From Monocercomonoides exilis (taxonomy: Eukaryota; Preaxostyla; Oxymonadida; Polymastigidae), in the NCBI GenBank assembly GCA_001643675.2, contig LSRY02000015.1, forward strand, positions 1,070,001-1,134,000: a DNA stretch of 64,000 bases, written 5' to 3'. The notes under the pieces are model-generated. The model worked only from the letters and a program-made list of their open reading frames with translations, was not told the origin of the DNA and did no database searches. Below are positions 22,725-36,100 of the stretch, in pieces (positions within the stretch are counted from its first letter, which is position 1; each line of letters opens with the position of its first letter). Made by a program: the position numbers and the translations under genes.

Positions 22725-25553
22725 CTAATTTTCAAAACTTAAAAAATTCACAACAAATAATTCATAAAGAAATTGCCAATCATTGGGGTCTGGCCTTAAT
22801 TCAAGTTTAACAATAGAATGAAGATTGAGAGAGTGTAGAATTTTCGCCAAATGAATCATTGGTAAAATAAGTGTTGATCTGAACACAGGCTCAATAAGAT
22901 GAATGCAGCCTAATTGTTGTTTACTTTGGGAAGATTGTTCTTTCTGTTTCTCTTTTTCTTTCTGTTTGAACTTGTCCATCCTTTCAAGTTCCAGCTTAAA
23001 TGTTTCAATTATTCTCAGAAAGATTTCAGTTGATTTAATGACTCCATTAAGCAATTCGAAAGAATTCGAGCTTTGTGTGTTCAACGCATCGCGAGATATA
23101 TCTTGGAGAGCCTGCTGAGCCAAAGCACCAATTACATAAGACAGAAGATCAGTTACAGGGAAATGAAACATAGAAGATTCTGGATGGTTGAAAAGAGATC
23201 TCATTAGCTCTCCGAAAAAATCAGGCTCTGAGTGAAGTAGATGATATACAACCAAAGGGAAGAGCGTCGGAGGATAAGAAACGGGAGATAAGTGTGTTTG
23301 AGTTGATAAATGTTGAAAAGAGTCCAATTCTGACAGCAAAGTTGGGGCTGCGAAATGGACGACTGAAAATGGAGTGAATGCAGCAAGTCTTATGATGGCT
23401 GAAAAAAGGTTTACGACTATGCAATAATAATAATAATAATAATAAGTTGATTTTTAAAAAAAAATGAAAATGACATAATAAAAAAGAAAAAAAATTGAGA
23501 AGAATCAAAAATGAGTTCACATGAAAAAAAAGATTGGAAGAAAAAAAAAAAAACGCACATTAAAAAAATCAAAAGTGAATGGAAATTATTAAAAGTTAAT
23601 TTTTTTTTCAAAATAAATCAAATTTGTAAGACATTTGCAATACACAATGAATGAACGATTTTTGTAATTTTTATTTTTATTTTATTTTTTATCATTATCG
23701 TTATTTTAATTATTTGCAAACCATTAATTCTCCATGATCCCACTAACTTTTGTTTGAAGATTGTTCGGCTTGTCTGTTTGTTACATGAAAGATCTTTTTT
23801 ATCTTCTACTTCTTTTTCTTCTTTTTCTTCTTTTTCTTCTTTTTCTTCTTTTTCTACTTTGCTCTTGCAAGTTAATTCATTTGATTTATCGATATTGCTT
23901 TTTTGCTTTGATAGTTTATCAATCCAGTCTTCACTCAGTAAGCGCACAAACAATGAAGTGTGGCTAAGCACAACTTCATCAACAAACTTCCACAACTGTC
24001 GAATCGGTGAAGGAAAATGTTTTGTGTTGTTCGCATCTTCGCTATCAGTCGAAGAAGCAAAAGAAGAAGCAGAAGCATTTGGACTGATAGGATTCATCTG
24101 CAACTCATCAGTATCTATAAATATGGTAAAAGCACGATTTTCTTCACCGCGTTCCGTTGCCACTTGTTTTGGGCTGGATGAAAGTGCCAGCAAAGCCTGC
24201 TGTGTTTGCTGTGCTTCTTGTATCCGCTCAATAACTTCGTAAATGAACAGAACGGCGCAATTCATAGGAGGGATTAGGCTGTCAAGTGGAGCACTTTCTT
24301 TTTGATGTGAAAATGGAGCTTGGTGATCTTCGACAATGCTGCCATCCGCTTTGCAATTTTCTGAGGGAAGACATTTGCTCATTTCAGCCTCAACATCAAC
24401 GCAGCACACGCACCTTCGGACCATCTCAACCAAAAGCATCCTCTCATCCCTTGTCATCAATAACTCGACAAATGTATTGCTGTGTGCGGACCCTGTTTTC
24501 TCGACTATATCCCTTAGCATTTGATTGCCACTTGAAATTGTCTGCCAATTTCATAAATTTTGTTGTTAATGATGAGAATCATATTTTTTTTCATATAAAA
24601 AGAAACCGTAGATTCATCAATATAATTAAAGAATAGAATTTTTCAAATAATTAAAACATGCAAAGAACGATATTGCTCGCAAACCATTGAATCGGGAGAA
24701 TCATTTATCTGCTCAAGAATTTGTAAAATTAAACGTTGACGTGCAAGCCACTTGCATTATATTTATAAATTGTCAAACAAATTTGTATGAAAAAGCAAAA
24801 AATCAAACCTCAATTGGATCTTCTCGAATAATGGTTGATTCAAGAACAAGAATTACGTCAAATAAAATTTCGTATGTGGGAAATAAATGAATGTGTTGAA
24901 CAAGAATTTGGATAATGTTTCGTTGCTCGATTTCATTAATAACCTTGATAACATAAGATTTAGCAAACAACAAATAATAAAATTAGAAAGAAAGAAAGAA
25001 AAATTAAAGAGAAATTTGCTTTTGTTTACCTCTTCCGGGTATTTGCAAAGAAGCGAATGAAAAACATCTTGTAAATAATGCATTGAAAGTGATGAAATAT
25101 GATGGTGGCAATTGAAAGACGCAAAAAGATAATCAACAACTTCTGGACTCATGAGCTTTGATTGGATTTGCGGTAAAGAACTTGACAAAATCTTTGAAGC
25201 AATGAATGAATATCGATAAATAATATCATCATCGTTGAAAGGTATTTCACTGGGTGTAAGAAGTGAAATCAGCTCTTTGAATATCTGTGTTGCTGTTAAA
25301 CTAAATTTTCATTGACAAAATTGATAAAAGCGTAATGCTTATTATTTAAAAAAAATGAAAGATGAACATACTAATCAAGTAATTTTTCGTTATTCGACTT
25401 CAAATCTTCCAATATACTGTCGCAATTTAATATTTCAAGTAAGTTTGCCCCTCTAACTATCGCGTTCTCAATTTCAGACTCTTGCTTAGTGTAAAAACGG
25501 AACCAACATTCATCAGACATTTGATCTACCCCTTCATAAAAATTTTTCTTCAT
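22725..25553 (-). CDS. SAPS-domain protein, PP6/Sit4 phosphatase regulatory subunit
   Basis: Six exons on the minus strand: 25553-25372, 25300-25030, 24943-24809, 24750-24685, 24541-23722 and 23398-22725. They total 2148 nt, or 715 aa with this start. Introns are 71, 86, 58, 143 and 323 bp... the second-last donor-acceptor pairs all keep frame. The N-terminal part reads like a SAPS domain: WFRFYTK near the start, ANLLEILNCDSILEDLKSNN, then DDDIIYRYSFIASKILSS and helical repeats with HYLQDVFHSLLCKYPEE and IIQILVQHIHLF. SAPS proteins scaffold the PP6 (Sit4-type) phosphatase in cell-cycle and stress signalling. The middle holds a Glu/Lys run (about 23830-23870). The start is uncertain: ATG codons at 25553 and 25520 are both in frame and no upstream exon is clear. 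The gene shares a divergent spacer with the plus-strand gene at 25893. Confidence 0.7.
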
Positions 25554-25892
25554 TGTATTTCGTTTTAAAAAATTGTGAATAAAATCATTAACTTCGTCTA
25601 ACAAATCATTGTTACAATAAAACAAATTGTAAATTTGTATGCTACTCTTTATTGTTTATGTTTATTGTATCGATGATGAGCATTTTTTGTTATTGTTCAG
25701 ATTTTGAAATAAAAATTTGTTTTGCGTCTGTAAAAGGAAATGAAGTGGTTCGTACCATATATTATTCATCTATTTTGTAAGTTGAAATCGCTTTCTTTTT
25801 AATTATTATTTATTTATTTATTTATTTTTTTCCATAGTTGTAATGATTGCGATAAAAGAAACAGAAAGGCAATTGATTCTGAAGGAAGATCG
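25554..25892. promoter_or_regulatory. Divergent spacer between SAPS gene and 183-aa protein gene
   Basis: About 340 bp separate two head-to-head genes. An in-frame stretch directly upstream of 25893 (from about 25842 after a CCATAG acceptor-like site) is open, so an extra 5' exon of the plus-strand gene may lie here. No specific promoter motif is recognisable. Confidence 0.3.
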
Positions 25893-26601
25893 ATGAGCGC
25901 TCCACGAAGAATATCGCACATTACAGAAGAAAGGTATTTATCTTTGAGTAATTTTTAGACCAGCTTTTTTATTTCTAGTTTAATTAAAAAAGTCTTCCTT
26001 GTGATCCTGTAAGTCATAGATACTATAAAAGCAAAGATGGCGAATTACTACAGCAATACGATGAAATTAAAGATGTTAGAAAAATATTGTTCTTATTTCA
26101 GAATTTCAGTTTTTTAAACACAATTAACATAAAAATTTGGAAACTGAAAAATCAACATATAAAATTATTCAGTTTCGAAGAGCAATTAGATATCAATCGC
26201 TGTACCATAAGAGACAAAGAAGCGATCTTGATCCGGTTACTGGCTGTCCTTTGACATATTATCCTTCATCTCCCCCACGTCCTCCAAAGACAATCAATAC
26301 TACAGAAATTAATCCTGCATTGTTTATTGCATTGGAAAGAAAGGAAAAAGGCGTATTTGAAAGAGGCAGCTTTAAATGTGCTGGAATTCTTCCTCCTCTG
26401 AAAGATTCGGTTTCTTCATTCTCTGCAATCACAACGCACAACTCATCATCTGTTGGCTCATCTCATCAATCATTAGCATCAGGTTTTCTTCCTCCACTTC
26501 GCGAATCGCTTAACTCTCACAAATTCAAATCTGCAAAAAAGCATTTCTTTTGTCAAAATGACGTTGTTGGAAAATTATTAGTTAATGAAGATGTTAATTG
26601 A
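25893..26601 (+). CDS. Unknown 183-aa protein
   Basis: Three exons, 25893-25933, 25993-26074 and 26173-26601, total 552 nt, or 183 aa. Introns are 59 bp (GTATTT...AAAAAG) and 98 bp (GTTAGA...TTCAG). The splices give a continuous charged segment, HRYYKSKDGELLQQYDEIKD joined to FRRAIRYQSLYHKRQR, followed by DPVTG and a Pro/Ser-rich second half with two similar ILPPLKDS and FLPPLRES motifs. There is no signal peptide or membrane helix. The style of short, conserved-looking charged motifs resembles small axonemal proteins, but I cannot name a family. The reading frame is also open upstream of the chosen ATG, so the true start may be further 5'. Confidence 0.55.
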
Positions 26602-26819
26602 GTGTGTAAAGAAACTTTTGCATTGATTGTGGAACCCAAAATATACATGTTTTTGTGTATTATTTTTTTTCACATTCGTGAAGCAATGATTGTTTTCGTT
26701 TTGTGGAATAACTTCATTTCTCTCAATTTATTTTTTATTGATAATTGTTGAATTGCTTTTTAGATTTTCATTTTCATAAAAATTGTAACTTGAGTCTAGT
26801 TTTTTGTTAGATCAAACAA

Positions 26820-28751
26820 TATATATGGCTGATCCTTTTTGAAATCATACTTTCGTTCGAGTTTTGATCAGAATTTTTCTTTCAATAGGATTTTGAAAAA
26901 AAATTATAGGGTCATATTTTAATTAGCACCCAGTTTTTTATGAGATGGATGATTATTTTTGAAATCAAATTTTTTTGAACAAAAAATTCGATTTGATAAT
27001 ATCGTTTTGAATATTGATAAATGTACACAGAAAAGTGATAAATCCTATAAAGACCATCTTTGTATTCCATTTTCATCAAATATTGGCTTTTGACACAATT
27101 GAAATGATTTTTTCATTTCAAAGATTAATTGATTTTCTTTGACAATGAATTATCAAAATAATCAGTATCCCGAAAAAAGTTATGATTTCAAAAATAATCA
27201 CCCGGAACCTAAATTTTTTTAAGTTTTATTTTTTGATCAATGTTTTGATCGTTTTTCCACGAACTTTTGAAAACAAGCATTTTCCTTGTTAGCGTTGCTT
27301 TTTAACTTTTCTTTTTAACATTTTTGGTTATTATATAACTTAAGAAACTGTTTTTTTTTTTTCCTATAGTTATCACACCTTATTTTTTTTTTTTTTTGAA
27401 AAACGAAAATATCAACAAAAGAAATAATAATTTGCTAAATTGATAATATTTGAATAATATTATATTCAGTGTTATATTAAATGACAAAACCTTCATAAAT
27501 AATTTTTGTGAATGAAAAGGAAAACGTGGAAAACAATATATCTTTTTTTCATTTTTTGACTGAAATACTTTTTGATAATATTTCTCACCACTTTTATAAT
27601 TTGTAATACAAATCTTGCTAATCATTCGCTCATGATTAATTCAAAAAATAACAACATGTGGGTCATTCTTTTTGAAATGTCGCAAATGTTTAATTTTTGT
27701 GTTTAATAAAATGTTCACAATTTGTCATTTTTTGTTATTTGTCAATCAGATTTCTCCAGCATGCACTTTTTCTTACATTAAATAGGTTTGTGTATTCAAA
27801 TTCTATGTGTTATTAAGTTTTCAGTATAAAAAGCAAAAACTGGTCAAAAAATGTTCAATTTTTATTAAACCCAAAAATTAAACATTTGCGACATTTCAAA
27901 AAGAATGACCCACATGTTGTTATTTTTTGAATTAATCATGAGCGAATGATTAGCAAGATTTGTATTACAAATTATAAAAGTGGTGAGAAATATTATCAAA
28001 AAGTATTTCAGTCAAAAAATGAAAAAAAGATATATTGTTTTCCACGTTTTCCTTTTCATTCACAAAAATTATTTATGAAGGTTTTGTCATTTAATATAAC
28101 ACTGAATATAATATTATTCAAATATTATCAATTTAGCAAATTATTATTTCTTTTGTTGATATTTTCGTTTTTCAAAAAAAAAAAAAAATAAGGTGTGATA
28201 ACTATAGGAAAAAAAAAAAACAGTTTCTTAAGTTATATAATAACCAAAAATGTTAAAAAGAAAAGTTAAAAAGCAACGCTAACAAGGAAAATGCTTGTTT
28301 TCAAAAGTTCGTGGAAAAACGATCAAAACATTGATCAAAAAATAAAACTTAAAAAAATTTAGGTTCCGGGTGATTATTTTTGAAATCATAACTTTTTTCG
28401 GGATACTGATTATTTTGATAATTCATTGTCAAAGAAAATCAATTAATCTTTGAAATGAAAAAATCATTTCAATTGTGTCAAAAGCCAATATTTGATGAAA
28501 ATGGAATACAAAGATGGTCTTTATAGGATTTATCACTTTTCTGTGTACATTTATCAATATTCAAAACGATATTATCAAATCGAATTTTTTGTTCAAAAAA
28601 ATTTGATTTCAAAAATAATCATCCATCTCATAAAAAACTGGGTGCTAATTAAAATATGACCCTATAATTTTTTTTCAAAATCCTATTGAAAGAAAAATTC
28701 TGATCAAAACTCGAACGAAAGTATGATTTCAAAAAGGATCAGCCATATATA
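26820..28751. repeat. 1.9-kb near-perfect palindrome with MITE core
   Basis: 26820-27711 and 27861-28751 are reverse complements over about 890 bp with hardly any differences; about 150 bp of unique sequence lies between them. The inner ends of the arms are the terminal repeats of a small element (27659-27912) with GGTCATTCTTTTTGAAATGT ends. Further out each arm carries ends of related elements, for example GGGTGATTATTTTTGAAATC near 27205 and near 28366. Identical 81-codon open frames in both arms (27380-27625 minus, 27946-28191 plus) are a consequence of the symmetry and look non-coding. The near-identity of the arms indicates recent formation or ongoing conversion. Confidence 0.9.
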
Positions 28752-28914
28752 ATTAACAGCATGAATAGTCTTTCTCACAAAATCAATTTTGAAATGAATG
28801 GCAATAATCTTTCGACTTGAGAATTTGTTTAAAAGAAAAATGTTCATGAAAATATCAAAAATCATAAAATAGTCATTAAGTTTTTTTTTTAATGGTTTTT
28901 TCAAATAAAGAATA

Positions 28915-29362
28915 CAATCAAAACCTGATATAATCACATCGAATATTATCACATTCGTTAATAATTGCATTTTCTATACACCGACATTTTTGGTCTATTT
29001 TTCTTTCATTTTCCATGGAATATAATCACAAGGTCAAATATATTTTTTCGCATTTTATATTATTATGTATGCTTTTTTCTATGAAAAATCGGTTTTTTGA
29101 TAATAATTGTAAATCTTTTATTTTTCAAAATTATGCTTCAATTAGTCCAAATAATGTGCATTTGTGAGTAGAATTATTTTCGCAAGTTAAAAATGTGATT
29201 TAATGAAGATTTTACAAAAATGGAACAAATTGCCAAAAATTGATAAAAAAATCAATCAATTTTCAATTTTTTTCTATGTAAATCTACTAAACTTGTAATC
29301 ACAATCGGATATTGTCACAAGAAGTTGTGCAAAACCGATGTGATTATATCCTGTTTTGATAG
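28915..29362. mobile_element. Pogo/Tigger-like MITE
   Basis: The left end (28915-28941) contains ATCAAAACCTGATATAATCA and the right end (29336-29360), read inward, contains ATCAAAACAGGATATAATCA; both continue CATCG. Related sub-repeats (ATATAATCACA, ATATTGTCACA, ATATTATCACA) recur near both ends, in the manner of pogo/Tigger termini, which carry repeated GATATAACGA-like blocks. There is no transposase, so this is a non-autonomous copy. A clean TA duplication is not visible. The family name is an inference from end structure. Confidence 0.5.
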
Positions 29363-30156
29363 AAAATAATAAATAGATAAAAAATATATATATATTTTTT
29401 AATATAAAAAATTAGAAAGGAATCGATGGCTATAATTCAATATCATCGAAAACTGCAGCTTGAAGTGAAATATAACTATTATAAATGAATAAGCAATAAT
29501 TCTTGACAGCATTTGTAACAAAATAATTTTTCAAAATTGTTCTTTTCTTTTGTTTTCGTGTGCCAAACGCTCCTCTCTCCTTTTTTCAAGACTGAATTTT
29601 CATCTCCAATTCTCCTATTCTGTGAATGTACTTTTGTTTTCAATGTCAATTCCAAACAGCTCTGTGCCTTCACACATATCAATAATTAACAGCCAACAAC
29701 AATGCTTCAGAAAACACACTTATAACAAAATGGCTGTTTCAGAAATATTTTTTGGGGGGTATTTTTTTTTTTCAAATAAGAAAACACATGATGGTTCAAA
29801 TTGTTTTTCATTTTCATTCATTCCTTTGCCGTTGTATTTCCAATTCAACAAAAAAGAACAATAACTTAAAATAAAAAACAAAAACAAACACTCGTTTTCG
29901 CTCAAGAAATCAGCCACCTGCTTTTTGCTTGCGATTCGGAAACCGCAACAAAATTTCTTCACTGCGACTGACCAACTTGAGCATTCACAATACCATCACT
30001 TCTGTTTCAGCTTCGTCACCCCAATGCCAACTTTCTTTCCCCTCTCCTCATTCGGTGTTTCAAATCGTTCAAAATGTTCGATCCACTCTCATTCGGTTTG
30101 TTTGTCGTTTCTATCATTCTTCCTTTTCCAGTTTTGTGCTCTTCAACCACAAACAA
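29363..30156. other. Gene-free tract downstream of the giant surface-protein gene
   Basis: About 800 bp, AT-rich at first and more balanced after 29.9 kb. Minus-strand frames at 29479-29682 and 29720-29962 are short and have no domain. The part next to 30156 is probably the 3' untranslated region of the minus-strand gene. Confidence 0.45.
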
Positions 30157-33100
30157 CTACAGAAATGATGTGTCGCTGAAACTGCTGCTCCCAATATCGC
30201 TTCCTCTGCCAACATCGCTCACGTTTTCATCGTCGATTGCATCAGACGCTGTCACAACCACCATCTCTGCAGGAAAGTGCCCGAAGAACTCTCGCTTCAG
30301 CTCCACAAGTGTGGGTCTGCTCTTCGCCTGCAGCATCACACACGCTTTCGTCGTCTCACCAAAACTACTTGTCTCGATCACCCCCATGTTCGGCCTCTCC
30401 CCATTCTTTATCTTCTCTCCAGCAGTCTCAGCCTCATAATCTCCAAATGGGATCTGCAGTGTCAGGCACTCCCACAGCATCATCCCTATCGAAAACACCA
30501 CCGTCTTTTTCGTTGCATGCTTTTTTGTCCCATTCAGCAGCTCTGGTGCCTTCCATCGCAAACACTCCTTTCTGTTGTCTTCATCATCCTCAAAGGCAGA
30601 TGAGGGCAAAGAGTCGCTTTCATCATCACTTGCTGATGTCACAACTGTTGATGAAGAGATGGAGGATGAAGTGTCTGAGTCTGATGAACAATCTGAGTGC
30701 ATGGCAATGCAGATGACCATGTGCTCGGAGAAAAGAACGATATGAGGACTGAGATTATTCAATGATTGAAGAGGGTTTTCCATTTCATCAAAGGAGTGAA
30801 GAGCTCCATTCGCCACCCAGAACAGGATCTGCGCTGCTGTCTGCTCCCGCTCCTTCAGTGTGCCTATCGCCATCTCTTTCTTCTCATTCCTTCCATGAAG
30901 CAGCATGAACAGTGAATCCCTCAGATCCACTATCAATTTCTCATGTGGTGAGGAACAGGCCATTGCATCAACCAGATTCGACATCGATGAAGTGGTTGGG
31001 CAAAGATCCTCTCTCTGAACAAAAGTCGAATCAGAATCGGTCGTTGAAGTGGATGAAATAGATGGCGATGGTGTTCTCTTCCTTATCTCTTCTTCCTCAT
31101 CTTTCTCCAACATCCATTGAGGGATCTTGTCTGAATCCTTTCCCAAGATATATTCAGTTGACCCACTCTCAGAGAGAAGATGCTCTGAAGACTCTGAGTG
31201 TCCCAAGCTTTTCTCATACACTCTCTTCTTCATCCTTTCCTCATTCTTCTTCTCTGCCTCATTCTCTGCTCTCCTCCACTGCTCTTCTGGTGACATTTCC
31301 ATCGTCACCATCTCAAATGCCTTCGGATCCTTTTTAATATTATCATTCACAATCTCTCTCAGATCTTCTGCTTCATTCTTGATCTTCTTCCACCGAACAA
31401 CCAGAACAACAACAATTACAAGCAGAATCACAACAATCACAATGCCAACAATCAACAACCAATACGATTTCCCTTCTTTTCCTCCCTCAACAACCATTTC
31501 GTCTCCATTAACCTTGGGTTCACTTCTGTTCTTTAAAACAACAGATCTTGTGTATGATGGAGCAGTCGCACTGCCAAACTTCACAAAACATGATATCTCT
31601 ATTTCCTCATCTGCTTCTGTCACCTTCACCAGAGGAATCCTTGCATGCGCTTCATTCTCCCACACAAATCCCTCTTCATCAAACTCATATCCCTCAGTCG
31701 CTTCTTCATCGCCTCTCCTGAAAATCACCTTCAGAGACAGATTGCACGGGAGCAGAAGCTCTCCCTTTGTAATGAGATGCATGCTCTCTCCCTCTTCTTT
31801 CATCTCCACCTCCTCCAGCTCTGGGATGAACAGCGGTGATGCTCGCTCAGCTGCAATCCCCAGCAGACTGCACCCTTCTTCCAGAATCCACAGCGAGCTG
31901 TTCTCTTTCGCTCCATCTCCCCCTTTCAAGCTCCTCAAATCCACCTCTCCGCCTCCGCTGCACCGAACATTCCTCCGAACAGACTCATATCCTGCAATAT
32001 GCACTTTGTTCTCCACAAACTCTCCTTTCTCCACTCTCACTTTCCCGCCATCCACCAGCAGCCCTCCAGCTCCGCTCTTTTCCACTCTCGTATCCCTCAT
32101 CACACCAGCACTCCCTTCAAGCTCAACCACTGACCCATTCCATTTGCACACCTCGCTCAATCCAAACAAAACTTTTTCCTCCTCCTCACATCCATTCTCT
32201 TCACTCCCTTTCCCGCCACAGAACAAACATGAAACAATCTTCATGTCAGTGCAATGCCCAAACAGAGCAAGCTCCCCCTGCCTTTTCCCCTTCCACTCGT
32301 TCACAAACGAGCTGTTGAACACCTCCACCAAACACCCTCCAACATCAATCTCTGCAATCCTCCCTTCTTCATCTCCAAACGACACATTTCCCAGCGAGCA
32401 AAGCAACACTTCGCAGCTGCCCGTCTCTCCTTGCCTTCCACCTGCCTGCCAGCTCAGCCCCATTGCACGCCTCCCCACCTTCACCTCTTCCACTTTCAGC
32501 CTCTCAAATACAACATTCCCAGACACCCCAACCCCTTCCACCTCACAGACACACTCCACTTCGAGCTTGGCCACCTTCACATCAGAAATATACACCTCAG
32601 CCCCCGATGCCTCGATCAGCGTCAGATGCACTGCCGAAGCATCTGCTCCTTCCACTGGGCTGAACTCGCATCCTTCCAACGACACACTCCCCTCTGTGCA
32701 TCCAAACAGAACACAATGCCCTCCTTCCATCACTTCTGCAAACCGGAATGCAAGCAGCCTTATCTCCACTGCTCCTCGGCACTCAACCACACTCCTCCTC
32801 TCCCCCTCGATCTGCCCAGCAACCGCCACCTCTGCTGCTGCCCTTCCTCGCGACAGCACACTCACCTCCTCAAACTCCATCTCACGATCCATCACACTCT
32901 TCCCATCCACAATCAGCCTGCTTTCCACCTTGTGCGACACATGCATCAGCCCATACCCAACACTCAAGCACGGCTGCTCCACAACCCCACACTGCCGTTT
33001 GTCCTCCCCGTTCCTCCCTTCTGCAGAACTCACAATAATCGTGTCTGCCTGATACACAAGAATCAGATCCAGCAGATCCATCGGCTCCCTCGACTGCTCG

Positions 33101-36100
33101 CTCCGGTCAATCCCCAAGATCGCATTCTGCCGCACAAACACATCCTCGTCAAAGCTCATCCGGAAGTGCGTCTCGTTGATCTGCCTCCGCAGATTGTCGC
33201 ACTCCACAAACACATCCCGCCCGGCAAACGCTGTGTTCGCCTCAAACTTCTTCGGTGCAATCAGCATCCCCAGCTTCCCTGCCCCGTCTGTCCGCACATA
33301 CATCCCGCCTCCCCGCCCCTTCTCCGTCGAGCACCCGCACTTTTCCACTCGACACTCCCGCAGCTCATACCACCCTTCTGCCCCAACCTCCACAAAGATC
33401 GCTCCTCCTTTCTCATTCCCAGCCCCTTCACACCCCGTGAACACACAATCCACCAGCTCTACCCCCTTCCCCATCCAGTCCAGATAGCTCACCACCCGGC
33501 TTCCATCTCCTGCTCCCTTCACAAACTCAAACTCTGATCTATTCACCACCAGTCCCCGCTCTTCGCTGTTCCTCTCCTTTTGCTGCTTTCTCCCTCCTGC
33601 TTCCACTCCAAGGTCTGCTCTTGATATTGTTGATGCTGATGAAGCAACCACCTCAATCACACTCCCCGAGCTTATGTTGCACGAGCTCACTCTCATCCCT
33701 CTCACCTGCACAGACACTTCGTGGCTCGCAACAATCATGCTCTTTCCTGCTGACACCGAATCTGCTCGGACATCCTCCAGCACCATCTGTCCTCGAACTG
33801 CCTGCACAAACGATACCTCCATTACGCTGTCTCTATCCCCATCCCACGACAGCTTACAGTCCTTCATCATCAGCATCCCACTCCTGCCGGTGATCAGCGC
33901 CCCTTCTTCGTTTACAAACCCAGCCATTGCACTCACTGCAAGATGTGACAGCTCCAGATTCCCATCTCCTTCGAGATGCCCGCACTTCCCTCCTGCTCCC
34001 ATCCCGAACACCATCTCACTTTTCACTCTCTTCTCATCACTTCCCCCAAAAGACACCACTTCAAAGTCTCTCACCTTGTACCCATCCCTGATCTCGCTCT
34101 TTTCCCCAATCACCATCTTCCTCTTTCCCTGTCCCGCCTCCACCTGCCCCATCCCTTTCCAGAACGTGTGGCACGGATCTGCCTCGCTTCCACATCGCTT
34201 CACATCATGCCCGCTCCACGACACATGCACCATCCAGTTTTCATATCCAACCAGGAACCTGAACAAATCTGTGTCCTTGTGGATCCCATCGCTCCCAACA
34301 AACAGGTTGCTGTCTTTCTCCATCTCGCCAAATTCAAACACAAATGTCTCTTCATTCACACTCCCATTCAGATCAGCACACTCCAGATACACATTCTTCC
34401 CCTTCCATGCTTCATTTCCCTCAAACACAACTCCCCGCAGCGTCAGCAGGGATGCACTCCTCGCTTCGCTTCCATTCACATGCACAAACCCTCCTCTTCC
34501 TTCACTCACAGAACATTTGCATCCTCTTGCATTCGTGCTTCTCAACACAGCCTTCTCTTCTCCACTCAGCTCAATCTCCATCACTCCCCCTGCTCTGCTC
34601 CCCTCACTTGCAATACCATCCGCCTCCAAGCTCTCCACAACCACACTCGAATGCACAGCAAACGGCACCTTCTCAAACGACGCTTCCCTGACAGAGCAGT
34701 TCTGCACATTCAGCATCCCCTTCAGCGTGCTCACAATCCTGTATCCAACAACCCCGCTCTCTCTCCACTCAAACCCCACATTCGACACATTCACCACCCC
34801 GCCTTCTGTTCCCAGAACCATGCTTTGCCCACTTCCAAACACCTGCGGAAGACTTATCACAAATATCCTCACACTCAGGCGCTCACAGCTCCACATCACA
34901 GCTTCACATCCATCGCTCTTCAGCTCCCATTCAACACGCATCTTCGCCTGCTTTGCTTCTTCTGCCTCAGGCCCACATATCATTGTTCCTCGCTCAAACA
35001 CAAAGCAGTCACTCACCACACATCTGTCGCTCACCACAACCTTCTGCTCTTCTTGCTCACTCTCTTCCTTCAGATGCCCAATCCCACACCAAAGCGTCTC
35101 GCATGCAATCTCCTCTTTCCCACACCCCAGAACATCCATCCCGCTCCCTTCCGACACATGCACCTCATCTCCGCTGAACTTCACCAGAAACAGAAGCAAA
35201 TCAACACTCTCCCTTGCAAATCTTCCATTATCCCTCCCTCGCAGCTCCACTTTGCTCACCTCATCTTCGCCCACAAGCTCCATCTCAAACCGTTTCGGAA
35301 GGATTGTTGCATTCAAATCCTCACATACCACAAACATATCTGCCCCTTCCACTGCCCTGTTTCTCTCAAACACACACCCCTTCACAGCAAAGCAATCTTC
35401 CCTGCTCTCCCCAACAACACTCATATACATCCCTCCTCCTTTCCCTTCACTCCCCCTTGCCTCGCATCCCTCAAATGTGCTGTTCTCAATAACAACCACT
35501 CCGCCTTCTGCAACCTCACACTTCAATCCTCCTCCATCCCCTTCTTCAGATACACATCCTGTGAACATCGAATTGTTTTCCACTCTGCATCTCTTCCCTA
35601 GCTTCACAACAACCCCGCTCCCCATCCCCATCTCGCATCTTTCCATCGTGATCCCACTCATTTCCATCTCCGATCCATTCTCCCCAACAATCATCCCTTC
35701 TCCATTTGTCTTCACATCCTCCACTGTGACAAACCCCAGCTCCACTCTTCCATCCCCCACTCTCACAATCCCTCCTCCACAAAACTCAATCCCTCTCACT
35801 GTCACACGCTCAATCTGCATCTCTCCGCCTTTCACGCTCCCCACCCACACGCTAGCCACTGAAGATCCACTTCCTTCCTCGCTTTCTTCCCCGTCAAACT
35901 TGCAGTCAACAATCATCACAACCCCAACACTCATCTCCACAAACTCCTCCTTCTCTGACTCTGCTGGCAGCTTCACAACAAGCTTGCTCAACACAAGCGA
36001 TGCTTGCTCCCCTCCTTCCACAACCTCCACATGCCCCATCCTCCCAACATTCATCACCCCCTTCGTGTTGCTCCCCCGGATCGTCAGCGACTTCCCGTGC

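Noticed and set aside
27380-28191. Two identical 81-codon frames in opposite orientation
   Set aside because: They are mirror images within the palindrome, use no ATG context of note, and translate to AT-driven I/F/K-rich sequence.
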